NCBI RefSeq assembly: GCF_018866325.1
Contig: NZ_CP076457.1
Coordinates: 2,515,001-2,579,000 of the forward strand
Direction of reading: 5' to 3'
DNA from: Streptomyces sp. YPW6
Lineage (GTDB): Bacteria; Actinomycetota; Actinomycetes; Streptomycetales; Streptomycetaceae
DNA: 64,000 nucleotides
How positions within the stretch are numbered: the first letter of the stretch is position 1; every line of letters starts with the position of its first letter. Shown piece by piece: positions 9,013 through 16,514 of this stretch. The position numbers and the translations under genes were made by a program. The notes under the pieces are model-generated. The model searched no databases. It worked only from the letters and a program-made list of their open reading frames with translations, and was not told the origin of the DNA.

Positions 9013-10059
9013 TCACGCGGCCAGGGCCCCCAGCAGCACCCCGGTCAGCGCCCCGGCGATCATGAACGGGCCGAACGGGATGCCGGTCCTGCGCCCCGCC
9101 CGGCGCAGGAGCAGAAGGGCCAGTCCGTACGCCGCCCCGAACAGGAATCCGGCGAAGCCGCCCAGGAACAGCACGGACCAGCCGTACCAGCCGAGGACGA
9201 CGCCGAGGGCGAGGGCGAGCTTCACATCGCCGAAGCCCATGCCGTTCGGGTTGATCAGGAAGAGCAGGAAGTAGAAACCGCCGAGGGTCAGGCCGCCCAG
9301 CAGCCCGGAGGTCCAGGACCCGGCGTGCCCGGGGAGCAGCGCGGCCCCGCCGAGCAGCAGGACCGCCGCGGCGGCGAGCGGCAGGGTCAGCGGGTCGGGC
9401 AGCCGGTGGACCCGCCGGTCGACCACGGCGAGGAGCACGGCGACGGGGGTCAGCGCCAGCCATACGACGAGCTCGGGGCGGGCGCCGGTGGCGGCGGCGA
9501 GCGCGACACAGGCGAGGGCGGTGACGAGGGGGGCGAGGACTCCGGGGGCGTAGGCGGCCGGGCCTGCGGGGGTGGGGCGTACGGGGGTGGGGCGTACGGG
9601 GGCGGAGCCTGCGGGGGCCAGTGGGTCCGGGGCGGAGGCGGGCGGGGCCGAGGGCTCCGAGCCGCGTGACTCCGGGACGGAAGCGGGCGGAGCCGAAGGC
9701 CCTGGACCGGGTGACTTGGGGACGGAAGTCGGCTGACCCGAAGGCCCTGGGCCAGGTGACTCCGGGACGGAAGCGGGCTGGCCTGAAGGCTCTGGACCGG
9801 GTGGCTCCGGGGCGGAGGCTTGCGGACCCGAAGGCCCTGGGCGGGGTGGTGCCGAGCCCGGGGCGGCCGGGGTGGCGCAGGGTGTGCACCGCGCCGGGCC
9901 GAGCCAGCCGCGGGCCGGCCCGGTGAGCGGGTGGCCGGCGGGGCACGCCGTACGCCAGGGCTCCTCCGGCTCGACGGCGAACCGGTAGGCGGCACGCGGG
10001 ATGAGCAGTCCGGAGGCGGCACCCCAGACCGCGGCGAGCGTGAGCAGCACGGCGTCCAC
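9013..10059 (-). CDS. Type IV prepilin peptidase (A24 family) with repeat linker
   Basis: 348 residues. It cleaves class III signal peptides at the cytoplasmic face and fits the Tad system downstream. An N-terminal helix is followed by a small Cys/His segment (CPAGHPL...CTPC), then a Pro/Ser/Ala-rich linker of five 15-residue repeats (about residues 75-150), then the membrane peptidase core. The two catalytic aspartates are in VDRRVHRLPDPLTLP (about residue 213) and GMGFGDVKLA (about 278). The core is typical. The linker is longer than usual and the zinc motif is degenerate (no N-terminal CxxC pair). Confidence 0.9.
   Translation of the reverse strand: MDAVLLTLAAVWGAASGLLIPRAAYRFAVEPEEPWRTACPAGHPLTGPARGWLGPARCTPCATPAAPGSAPPRPGPSGPQASAPEPPGPEPSGQPASVPESPGPGPSGQPTSVPKSPGPGPSAPPASVPESRGSEPSAPPASAPDPLAPAGSAPVRPTPVRPTPAGPAAYAPGVLAPLVTALACVALAAATGARPELVVWLALTPVAVLLAVVDRRVHRLPDPLTLPLAAAAVLLLGGAALLPGHAGSWTSGLLGGLTLGGFYFLLFLINPNGMGFGDVKLALALGVVLGWYGWSVLFLGGFAGFLFGAAYGLALLLLRRAGRRTGIPFGPFMIAGALTGVLLGALAA
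9621..9845. repeat. In-frame 45-nt repeats in the prepilin peptidase gene
   Basis: About five diverged 45-nt units; for example GTGACTCC-GGGACGG recurs at 9666, 9711, 9756 and 9801. They encode (G/A)(Q/P)PASVPESPGPGPS-like 15-residue repeats between the zinc-like segment and the peptidase core. Confidence 0.88.
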
Positions 10060-10184
10060 AGGGCGACCCTAACGGGCAGCGGAACCGGGGGTCTTGGGCC
10101 CGAGGGCCCAGAGCGGCAGTCCGGGACCCCGGGTGTGGCCGTTCGGCGGCCGGACTCGTCCGCCGGGGTCTACGGTCGGTGCCC

Positions 10185-10601
10185 ATGAGGACATGGCGGG
10201 ATGGCGACGGGACGCTCACGGTCGCAACGGAATCCGGGACCGGAGCGGGACCCGGGTCAGGGGCGGAAGCCCGAGGGGTACCGCTGCGGATAGCCGCTTC
10301 GTACCGGGCCCGGACCAGGGGACTGCTCGGGCGGGACGGGATCGAGGGGGCGCTGATGATCACCCCGTGCGGGAGCGTGCACACCTTCCGGATGCGGTTC
10401 CCCATCGATGTGGCGTACCTGGACCGGAAGTTCACGGTCCTGGCGGTCACGACGATGAAGCCCGGCCGCCTCGGGCTGCCCCGGCTGCGAGCCCGGCACG
10501 TGGTGGAGGCGGAGGCCGGGGCGATGGAGCGGTGGGGAGTGCGGCCGGGCGTACGGCTGGAGCTGAAGGCGTCCCCGGCCGGTGCACCGGAATCCCGCTA
10601 G
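10185..10601 (+). CDS. DUF192 family protein
   Basis: 138 residues from ATG 10185; a GTG at 10179 is also in frame. DUF192 domains are small beta-barrels of unknown function. The conserved ARTRGLLGRDGIEGALMITPCGSVHTFRMRFPIDVAYLDRKFTVL block (about residues 40-85) is clear. There is no signal peptide, unlike many family members. A TACGGT -10-like box at 10171-10176 ends 8 nt before the ATG, so the mRNA may be leaderless. It is divergent from the prepilin peptidase, a pairing that hints at a link with pilus or secretion genes. Confidence 0.85.
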   Translation: MRTWRDGDGTLTVATESGTGAGPGSGAEARGVPLRIAASYRARTRGLLGRDGIEGALMITPCGSVHTFRMRFPIDVAYLDRKFTVLAVTTMKPGRLGLPRLRARHVVEAEAGAMERWGVRPGVRLELKASPAGAPESR

Positions 10602-10685
10602 AGGGGGCGGGGTTCCGGCGGACCGGGGTCAGCGGGGCGTGGGGCCACGAGGGACCGCGGCAGGTGAGGCGCAAAGTCACGGCGG

Positions 10686-10866
10686 GCCGATGCCGGGACA
10701 GGTACGCGATCACGACGGGCCCACGCCCGGCCAGGTGCACGGTCACTACGGGCCGACGCCCGGACAGGTACGCGATCACTACGGGCCCACGCCCGGACAG
10801 GTACACGATCACTACGGGCCCACGCCCGGACAGGTACACGATCACTACGGGCCCACGCCCGGACAG
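10686..10866. repeat. 33-nt minisatellite between convergent genes
   Basis: Five full and one partial 33-nt units (10686, 10719, 10752, 10785, 10818, 10851). The last units are nearly identical, the first ones more diverged. The array stays open in frame on both strands (11-residue GPTPGQVHDHY-like on plus), because 33 is divisible by three. It fills most of the 369-bp gap between the DUF192 gene and the mannosyltransferase-like gene. I do not call it a gene. Confidence 0.93.
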
Positions 10867-10970
10867 CACGGGTTCAAGGCGGACACGCACCGGGACAGCA
10901 CAGGCTCACGGCAGCCCACGCCTGGACGAGTACGGGATCACGGCAGACCCGCCACCGGACACGCACGGAG

Positions 10971-12167
10971 TTACGGCGGGCCCGCGCCCAGCAGGGTCCA
11001 GGCTCCGTAGGCCGCGGACGCACAGGCGAGGGCGGCGAGCACGGCGGCCGCGCGGCCCGGGGGGCGCAGCCGCAGCAGGGCGATGGCGGGCGGGAGCAGC
11101 AGCGGGAAGGCGGGCATCATCAGCCGCGGCCGGGAGCCGAAGTACCCGGCACCGATCAGCGAGATGACGACGATCGCGACCGTGTAGAGGAGCACCGGGA
11201 GCGGTTGCCGCTGCCGTACGCAGAGGACGACGAGCCACCCCAGCAGCCCGAGCGCCGCGCACAGGCCGAGCGCGGCGGGCCACGGGAGCCCGGCGATGAA
11301 GGCGGCGAGCGCGCGCCCGCCGTCGATGTTGTTGCCCCACTGCGCCTGGACGTCGAAGTAGGCGACCGGGCTGCCCTGGCGTACGGCCACGAAGACCACG
11401 TACGCCAGCCAGCCGAGCGGCGCGAGCGCCACACCCGCGATCATCCGGGCGTTGCGGCGGAGCACCGGGCCGGCGCGGCGCTCGTCGCGGTACTCCCGTA
11501 CGAGGGTGACGGCGGCGGTGATCGCCAGGGCCGCGATGAGGGCGGCGGCCGAGGGCCGGGTGAGCCCCGCGAGGACGCACAGCGCGCCGGCGGCGATCCA
11601 GCGGCCCTTGAGTACGGCGTGGAGCGACCAGGCGGCGAGCGCGGTGAACAGCGTCTCGGTGTACGCCATCGACTGGACGAACGCCGTCGGGTACACCCCC
11701 CACAGCGCGGCCAGCACCACCCCCGTACGCCGTCCGCGCAGCTCGGCGCCGACGGCGAAGATGCCCCAGGCGGCGACCAGCCCGGCGGTCCAGGCCACCA
11801 GGAGCCCGGCGCCGCCGAGGGTGAGCGGGGTCACGGCGGAGACGGCGCGTTCCAGGGCCGGGAGCAGGGGGAAGAACGCCAGATCGGAGTGGACGGAGCC
11901 GTCCGGGAGGGTGACGGTGTAGCGGTAGCCGTTCTCGGCGATGCGCTGGTACCAGACGGAGTCCCAGCGTCCGCTGAGCGGCCCCAGGGGGTCCTTCCCG
12001 GCGGCGGATGCGGCCGCCCAGAAGGCCAGGAGCCCCAGGGCCCGCACGGCGGCATAGACCGCGAGCGCGGGCGCGGCGGCCCGGAACGCGGCCGCCGTCC
12101 GGGACCCGCCGGTCGTGCGGGGGGCCGGGGCGGCGGGCGTCCGGGTGCGGAGCTGGTGATCGGACAT
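10971..12167 (-). CDS. PIG-V-like membrane mannosyltransferase
   Basis: 398 residues from ATG 12167 (a longer frame to 12317 runs into a repeat tract). It has about ten membrane helices. The conserved luminal loop after the first helix reads GRWDSVWYQRIAENGYRY, with LAFFPLLPALER and AYTETLFTALAAWSLHA. These match the PIG-V/GT-C family, which uses lipid-linked mannose outside the membrane. A catalytic Asp in the WDSVWY block is expected from the family. The actual acceptor (lipoglycan or protein) is inferred only. Confidence 0.8.
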   Translation of the reverse strand: MSDHQLRTRTPAAPAPRTTGGSRTAAAFRAAAPALAVYAAVRALGLLAFWAAASAAGKDPLGPLSGRWDSVWYQRIAENGYRYTVTLPDGSVHSDLAFFPLLPALERAVSAVTPLTLGGAGLLVAWTAGLVAAWGIFAVGAELRGRRTGVVLAALWGVYPTAFVQSMAYTETLFTALAAWSLHAVLKGRWIAAGALCVLAGLTRPSAAALIAALAITAAVTLVREYRDERRAGPVLRRNARMIAGVALAPLGWLAYVVFVAVRQGSPVAYFDVQAQWGNNIDGGRALAAFIAGLPWPAALGLCAALGLLGWLVVLCVRQRQPLPVLLYTVAIVVISLIGAGYFGSRPRLMMPAFPLLLPPAIALLRLRPPGRAAAVLAALACASAAYGAWTLLGAGPP

Positions 12168-12224
12168 ACGGCCGATTATGACGTCGGTGACGAGTGCCCC
12201 GTGCCACGAGCAACGGGCGGGCGG

Positions 12225-12500
12225 GGGCCGGACGAGCGGTCGGCAGAGCCCCCGGCAGGCGTGCCGGCAGAGGCACGGACGGGCGGCCGGCAGGCATCCG
12301 GCAGAGGCACGGACCATCGTCCGGCAGAGGCGCGAGGAGCCGTCCGGCGGCTACCCGAGGAGGTGTCCGGCAGGAGCACACGCACAGCCGCCGGGAGACA
12401 CCCGTGCAGGCATCCGGCGGATATCCCGGCGGGCGTACGGCAACAGCCCGGACAAGCAGGCGGCAGACACCCGGGCAGGCAGTCGGCAGAAGTACGGCCA
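12225..12500. repeat. Degenerate CCGGCAG-rich repeat tract
   Basis: The 391-bp gap 12168-12558 contains no supported gene. Most of it is made of diverged units of roughly 24-30 nt, each carrying a CCGGCAG or CGGCAGA core, often followed by GGCACGGA. It resembles the other minisatellites nearby but is more decayed. Confidence 0.6.
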
Positions 12501-12558
12501 AGCGGTCGGCAAGGGCGCACGCGGTGTCGGCTCCCGCGCGGTCGGGGCCGGCCGGATC

Positions 12559-13155
12559 TCAGACGCCGCCCAGCACTTCGTTCCCGAACACCTTCCACGG
12601 CGACATCTCCACCGCCTCCATCACCGCCAACTGCGGATGCCGGGCCGCCGTCTCGTCCCGTACGGCAACGGTGTCCGGCCAGCTGTCGAGGGGCGCGGCA
12701 CCCTCGATGACGACGCCGTCCCAGTCGGTGGCGGCCGTCGCGCCCACCCGGTCGACGACGAAGCCGATGCACAGCACCGACGCCCGGCCCACCGTCCGCC
12801 GGATGGCGCCCACCGCGTGCTCCCGTCCGGGCTCGGGCAGCTCCCCCACGGAGAACTCGACGGCGACGGCACCAGCCCGGGCCCGACGGATGCGCACCAG
12901 GAGATCGTGGCCCCGGTCCGTCCACAACCGGAACCCGACCTCGTGCAGCCGCTGGAGACCGGCGAGGGACAGCAGCTGCTCGCGGGTGACGGGTGAACGG
13001 GCCCCCGGGGAGGGCGAGTCAAGACTGACCAGCGTGATGCGTCCGGTCACCGGGTGGGTCGGACGCAGCCCCTCGGCCTCCAGGTCGCCCAGCAGGGTAC
13101 GGGCGTCCTGCCGGGTCCAGCCGAGGTGGTACGAGTAGAAGAATCCGGCACCCAT
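12559..13155 (-). CDS. Hypothetical protein, 198 aa
   Basis: Not recognised. A soluble protein starting MGAGFFYSYHLGW, with alternating alpha/beta character and ending VMEAVEMSPWKVFGNEVLGGV. There is no signal peptide or membrane helix. ATG 13155 is preferred over upstream in-frame sequence, which is Arg-rich and not protein-like. Third-position GC is high. It is divergent from the large pilin-like gene, and the two share the 13156-13442 upstream region. A role beside the pilus is possible only by position. Confidence 0.65.
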   Translation of the reverse strand: MGAGFFYSYHLGWTRQDARTLLGDLEAEGLRPTHPVTGRITLVSLDSPSPGARSPVTREQLLSLAGLQRLHEVGFRLWTDRGHDLLVRIRRARAGAVAVEFSVGELPEPGREHAVGAIRRTVGRASVLCIGFVVDRVGATAATDWDGVVIEGAAPLDSWPDTVAVRDETAARHPQLAVMEAVEMSPWKVFGNEVLGGV

Positions 13156-13442
13156 CGACGCCCACCCCCATCGCTCTCGTCGTCGCGATCGCTCTCGCTC
13201 CGCGCGCGGCGTCGTGGTCGGCGACCCCGCCGTCCTTGAGCGTACTGAGCGACGGCCGGGGCTGCGTGGGCCCACGGGCCCACGGCCGGCCCCAAGCGGA
13301 ACGGCCGCCGCACCCGCACAACGCACCGTTCGCACTACGGACTTGGGCCCGGCTTTGGGGCCGGGGGCCCGGGCGGCGGCGGCCTTTCGGCCGTACGCTC
13401 TCGGCCGTCGGCAACACGCGCGGTTCGAGGAGAGGGTGCACC

Positions 13443-15482
13443 GTGAGCGGTGACGGGGGCGGAGGCCGAGGCCCGGCCCGGGGAGACCGGAGCGCGGGGC
13501 ACATACCAGGGGGACGCCACGGCACCGCCGGCTCCGGTGCCCCCTACCCGCCCCAACAGGGCAGCGCCTTCTTCGCGTTGACCCGGAGCTGGGTGATCAG
13601 CGGCCTGGTCTACCTCGCCCTCGGATTCGTCATGAGCCGCGTCCTGGTCGGTCTGCTGGCCACCGAGGAGCGGCTGGAGACGTTCGGCTGGCGGCTGGCC
13701 CTGCTCCACCTGCCCGCCCTCGTCGTGACGCTGCTGACGGTGCTGGCGGCGACCCGCGCCCTCCCCGAGGAGCACCGCGAGTCCTCCCGCACGGTGTATC
13801 TGCTCGCGGCCCTCGTCGTACCGCTGGCCGGGCTGCTGTACGGATTCGCCGTCGCGGGCGACGTCGTCGGCATCGAGGGGGTGCTCATGCCCGCCGTGTC
13901 GCTGGCGGCGGGCGCGGCGTCGGGGGTGGCCGTCGACCGGCTGCTGGAGGAGCGCGCCACCCGGCCCCCGGAGCCGCCCCGCTACGCGTACAACTGGCGG
14001 GACGGCGGGGCGACGGCGATGGAGTACCTGGGAGTCGTCGTCCTCGTCACGATGCTGATCGGCGCGATGGCGATGGCCGGGGTCGGCGGGCAGATCGGGG
14101 AGCGGCTGCGGTGTGCGATCAGCTCGCTCGCCGGTGGCGGCGGCTCCTGCTCGTCCGGCGGTGGGGACCCCGAGGCGGGGCCGAGGGCGGACGCGGACTA
14201 CGAACCCGGGATGTGCCAGATCTCCAGCATCGCGGACAAGGCGGGCGGCAAGGTCAGGATCGGCTGGTTCGAGTGGGGAGAGGAGTACGGCTTCCGGCAG
14301 CGGGTCTCCCGGGCGAACACCGATGTGAACGGCGACGGCACGGTGGACGGGAAGGACCAGGTCGTCTCGATGACGTTCACCGACGCCGCGTCCGCCGGGG
14401 CGACGGCGAGCACCCCGGGCGTCAAGCTCGGGAGTCTGGGCAAGGCGGACGTCGACATCGGCGGAGGCATCAAGATCACCAACGGTGACACCTGGATCTT
14501 CGGGAGCGAGGAGGAGGCTCAGCAGATGCGGGACGACATCGAGGAGATGAAGATGTGGGAGACCTCCACCAAGCACAGCGGCGGCTACGGCGGAGGCTGG
14601 TACTCCGCGATGAAGTGGGCGGAGAAGAAGGAGGACATCGAGAGGAGGATCGGCGACAAGAAGATCTCCTACTCGACCGTCGGTCTCCACGCCTACGCGG
14701 ACGGCGGCCTCTCCGTCAAGGGCGGCGACGCGGGCGAACTGGGCGCGAAGCTCGGCGGCAGGGCGACGTTCTCGCCCGAGGTGACCATCACCAAGGACGA
14801 CGTGAACGGCAACGAGTCGTACACGTACACCGCCAAGCTCGAACTGGAGGGCAAGGCCGGCGGGAACACGGGCCCGCTCAAAGGGACCGTGGGCGGCAAG
14901 CAGATCCGTACCGGCGCCATCACCGTAACCCGCGACCAGAAGACCGGGAAGATCGTCCGGATCGACATGACGCAGACAGTGGAGAGCGGCTCGACGTCCG
15001 GGAAGGTCGAGGTCGGCGGCGACAACGGCGAGAACGGCCAGGACAAGCGGGGCGGCAGGGGGAGCGCTGCGGACTCCTCGGGCGAGACGGGCATCGACGT
15101 GGTGACGAACTCGATCGTCTTCGGCAAGGACACGGACGCGGCGACCGAGGCCGGACGGGGCATCGCGGAGCAGTGGCTGGACGGCTCCGGCAACAACACG
15201 GCCCCCTTCGCCTACCTCTTCGGCGACCACGGCATGGAGACGCGCCCGGACGGCAACGACCCGTTCCAGCGGCTGATGTTCGAGGACGGGCTGTCCAGCA
15301 CCCTGCGGTACACGGGTGAGAGCGACGCGCAGGATTTCGGCTTCGAGATCTCGCTCGGCATGAGCCTCGGGTTCTCCCTCTCCATGGAGGAGAAGAGGGA
15401 GACGCTGACGAACGCACGGTTCCTCGGGGCCCCGCGAGGTGACGCGCGCACGTATCTTCCGTACAGCTACTGCGCGAACTGA
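13443..15482 (+). CDS. Giant pilin-like fusion: four TM helices + internal class III signal + 490-aa C-terminal domain
   Basis: 679 residues from GTG 13443 (GAGGAGAGG site at 13428-13436). Residues 1-40 are Gly/Arg-rich. Four hydrophobic helices follow (about 43-70, 82-103, 113-137, 140-160). Then comes DGG|ATAMEYLGVVVLVTMLIGAMAMAGVGGQIGERL, a canonical class III (Flp) signal and pilin helix with cleavage expected after Gly189, Glu at +5 and Tyr at +6. The remaining part is hydrophilic and Gly-rich, with a Cys cluster near CAISSLAGGGGSCSS and an EF-hand/dockerin-like NTDVNGDGTVDGKDQV near 295. Beta-rich repeats follow, with a Cys four residues from the end. Four helices would place Gly189 in the cytoplasm, where the peptidase acts. 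No family name is known to me; the function (a tip adhesin or large pseudopilin) is inferred. Confidence 0.8.
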   Translation: MSGDGGGGRGPARGDRSAGHIPGGRHGTAGSGAPYPPQQGSAFFALTRSWVISGLVYLALGFVMSRVLVGLLATEERLETFGWRLALLHLPALVVTLLTVLAATRALPEEHRESSRTVYLLAALVVPLAGLLYGFAVAGDVVGIEGVLMPAVSLAAGAASGVAVDRLLEERATRPPEPPRYAYNWRDGGATAMEYLGVVVLVTMLIGAMAMAGVGGQIGERLRCAISSLAGGGGSCSSGGGDPEAGPRADADYEPGMCQISSIADKAGGKVRIGWFEWGEEYGFRQRVSRANTDVNGDGTVDGKDQVVSMTFTDAASAGATASTPGVKLGSLGKADVDIGGGIKITNGDTWIFGSEEEAQQMRDDIEEMKMWETSTKHSGGYGGGWYSAMKWAEKKEDIERRIGDKKISYSTVGLHAYADGGLSVKGGDAGELGAKLGGRATFSPEVTITKDDVNGNESYTYTAKLELEGKAGGNTGPLKGTVGGKQIRTGAITVTRDQKTGKIVRIDMTQTVESGSTSGKVEVGGDNGENGQDKRGGRGSAADSSGETGIDVVTNSIVFGKDTDAATEAGRGIAEQWLDGSGNNTAPFAYLFGDHGMETRPDGNDPFQRLMFEDGLSSTLRYTGESDAQDFGFEISLGMSLGFSLSMEEKRETLTNARFLGAPRGDARTYLPYSYCAN

Positions 15483-15501
15483 ACGGGCGGTGACGGAGTC
15501 G

Positions 15502-16128
15502 ATGAGTACGACGAGGAATGCCAGGACGCGGAACGTGCGGAAGGTCCTGTGCCGGACGACGGCTGTGGCCACGACCGTCGCGGCGGCGGCCGTGCTGCTG
15601 ACCGGGTGCGGCGGCGACGCCGACCAGGCGTCCGTGCCCGAGGGCTGGGGCACGTTGGAGACCGGCAGCCTGAGTGTCGGCTACCCGAGGAGCGAGGGGT
15701 ACGCGGAGCAGCCTGCGGGCGAGCGGGCACGGGCCAACGCGGCCGTCGCGCTCAAGGAGGAGGACGGCATCCGGACCGGCATGGTCTCGGTCCAGCTGGA
15801 CTTCGCCACGGGCGTGCACGACGCGGCGGGGGCTGCGGCGGCCGCGGGCGCGGGCATCGGCCTCAACTCCACCCGCAGGGCGACGGACGACGTGCGTCTC
15901 GCGGGCCCGGACGACGCCGGAGAGGCCCGCGAAGCACGCCGGATCGACTACGACTTCACGGCGGACGGCCAGGAGGACACCCCGAACCGGGGGACGCCGA
16001 TGACCGGAGTCCTGGTGGCGGGGGTGGACTCGAAGGGCGTCCCGTTCGTGGTGCGCCTGAACGCGGTGAAGGGCGCGGTGGACGCCGGGGACCTGGACGC
16101 GTTCGTGGGGTCGATCACGGTCAAGTAG
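15502..16128 (+). CDS. Putative lipoprotein, 208 aa
   Basis: The signal peptide ends in the lipobox VLLTGC (Cys near residue 35), so the mature protein should be membrane-anchored. The mature part reads EGWGTLETGSLSVGYPRSEGY...VVRLNAVKGAVDAGDLDAFVGSITVK, an alpha/beta fold resembling LpqN/PsbP-like lipoproteins; this is only a resemblance. It lies 19 bp after the giant pilin gene on the same strand and is probably cotranscribed, so it may be a surface partner or chaperone. Confidence 0.8.
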   Translation: MSTTRNARTRNVRKVLCRTTAVATTVAAAAVLLTGCGGDADQASVPEGWGTLETGSLSVGYPRSEGYAEQPAGERARANAAVALKEEDGIRTGMVSVQLDFATGVHDAAGAAAAAGAGIGLNSTRRATDDVRLAGPDDAGEAREARRIDYDFTADGQEDTPNRGTPMTGVLVAGVDSKGVPFVVRLNAVKGAVDAGDLDAFVGSITVK

Positions 16129-16180
16129 GGCAGGGAGGGCAGCGGTTGGGGGGGGGTGGTTCCTCTGCGGGCCGCCTTGG

Positions 16181-16320
16181 GGGCCCGCCGGTGGGCTCGT
16201 GGCTCGCCCGGGCGGCTTGTGACTCGCCTGGGCAGCTATTGGCTCGCCCGGGCGGCTTGTGGACCACCCGGTGGGCTTGTGGTGCGCCCGGGCGGCTTGT
16301 GGCCCGCCCGGTCGGCGCCC
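16181..16320. repeat. Seven 20-nt tandem units
   Basis: Seven head-to-tail 20-nt units based on GGCTCGCCCGGGCGGCTTGT. Copies at 16201 and 16241 are identical; the others have 2-8 changes. The array lies just after the lipoprotein gene in the 386-bp gap 16129-16514. The rest of the gap has a short CGGACC/GGCGGA-rich stretch (16370-16460) and no gene. Confidence 0.88.
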
Positions 16321-16514
16321 CGCCCACGTCCGCGTCTTCGGGCCGCTTCGGCCTCTACGCCGAGGGCCTGGCGGACGGTGCGGACCCGACGGACCCGACG
16401 GGCCTGGCGGACCGGGCGGACCGGGTGACCGTCGCGGACCTGGCGGACTTGGCGACCGGCTCGGGGGTGTGCTGAAGCCGGGGCGGGGCAAGGCCCCGGG
16501 GCTGGTTCCGCTTC

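Noticed and set aside
10686..10866. CRISPR array
   Set aside because: The repeats are directly adjacent, with no unique spacers and no cas genes nearby.
10582..11010. Plus-strand repeat protein GPTPGQVHDHY
   Set aside because: No ribosome site, codon use unlike the neighbours, overlap with the 3' end of the mannosyltransferase-like gene, and the frame is open on both strands because of the 33-nt unit.
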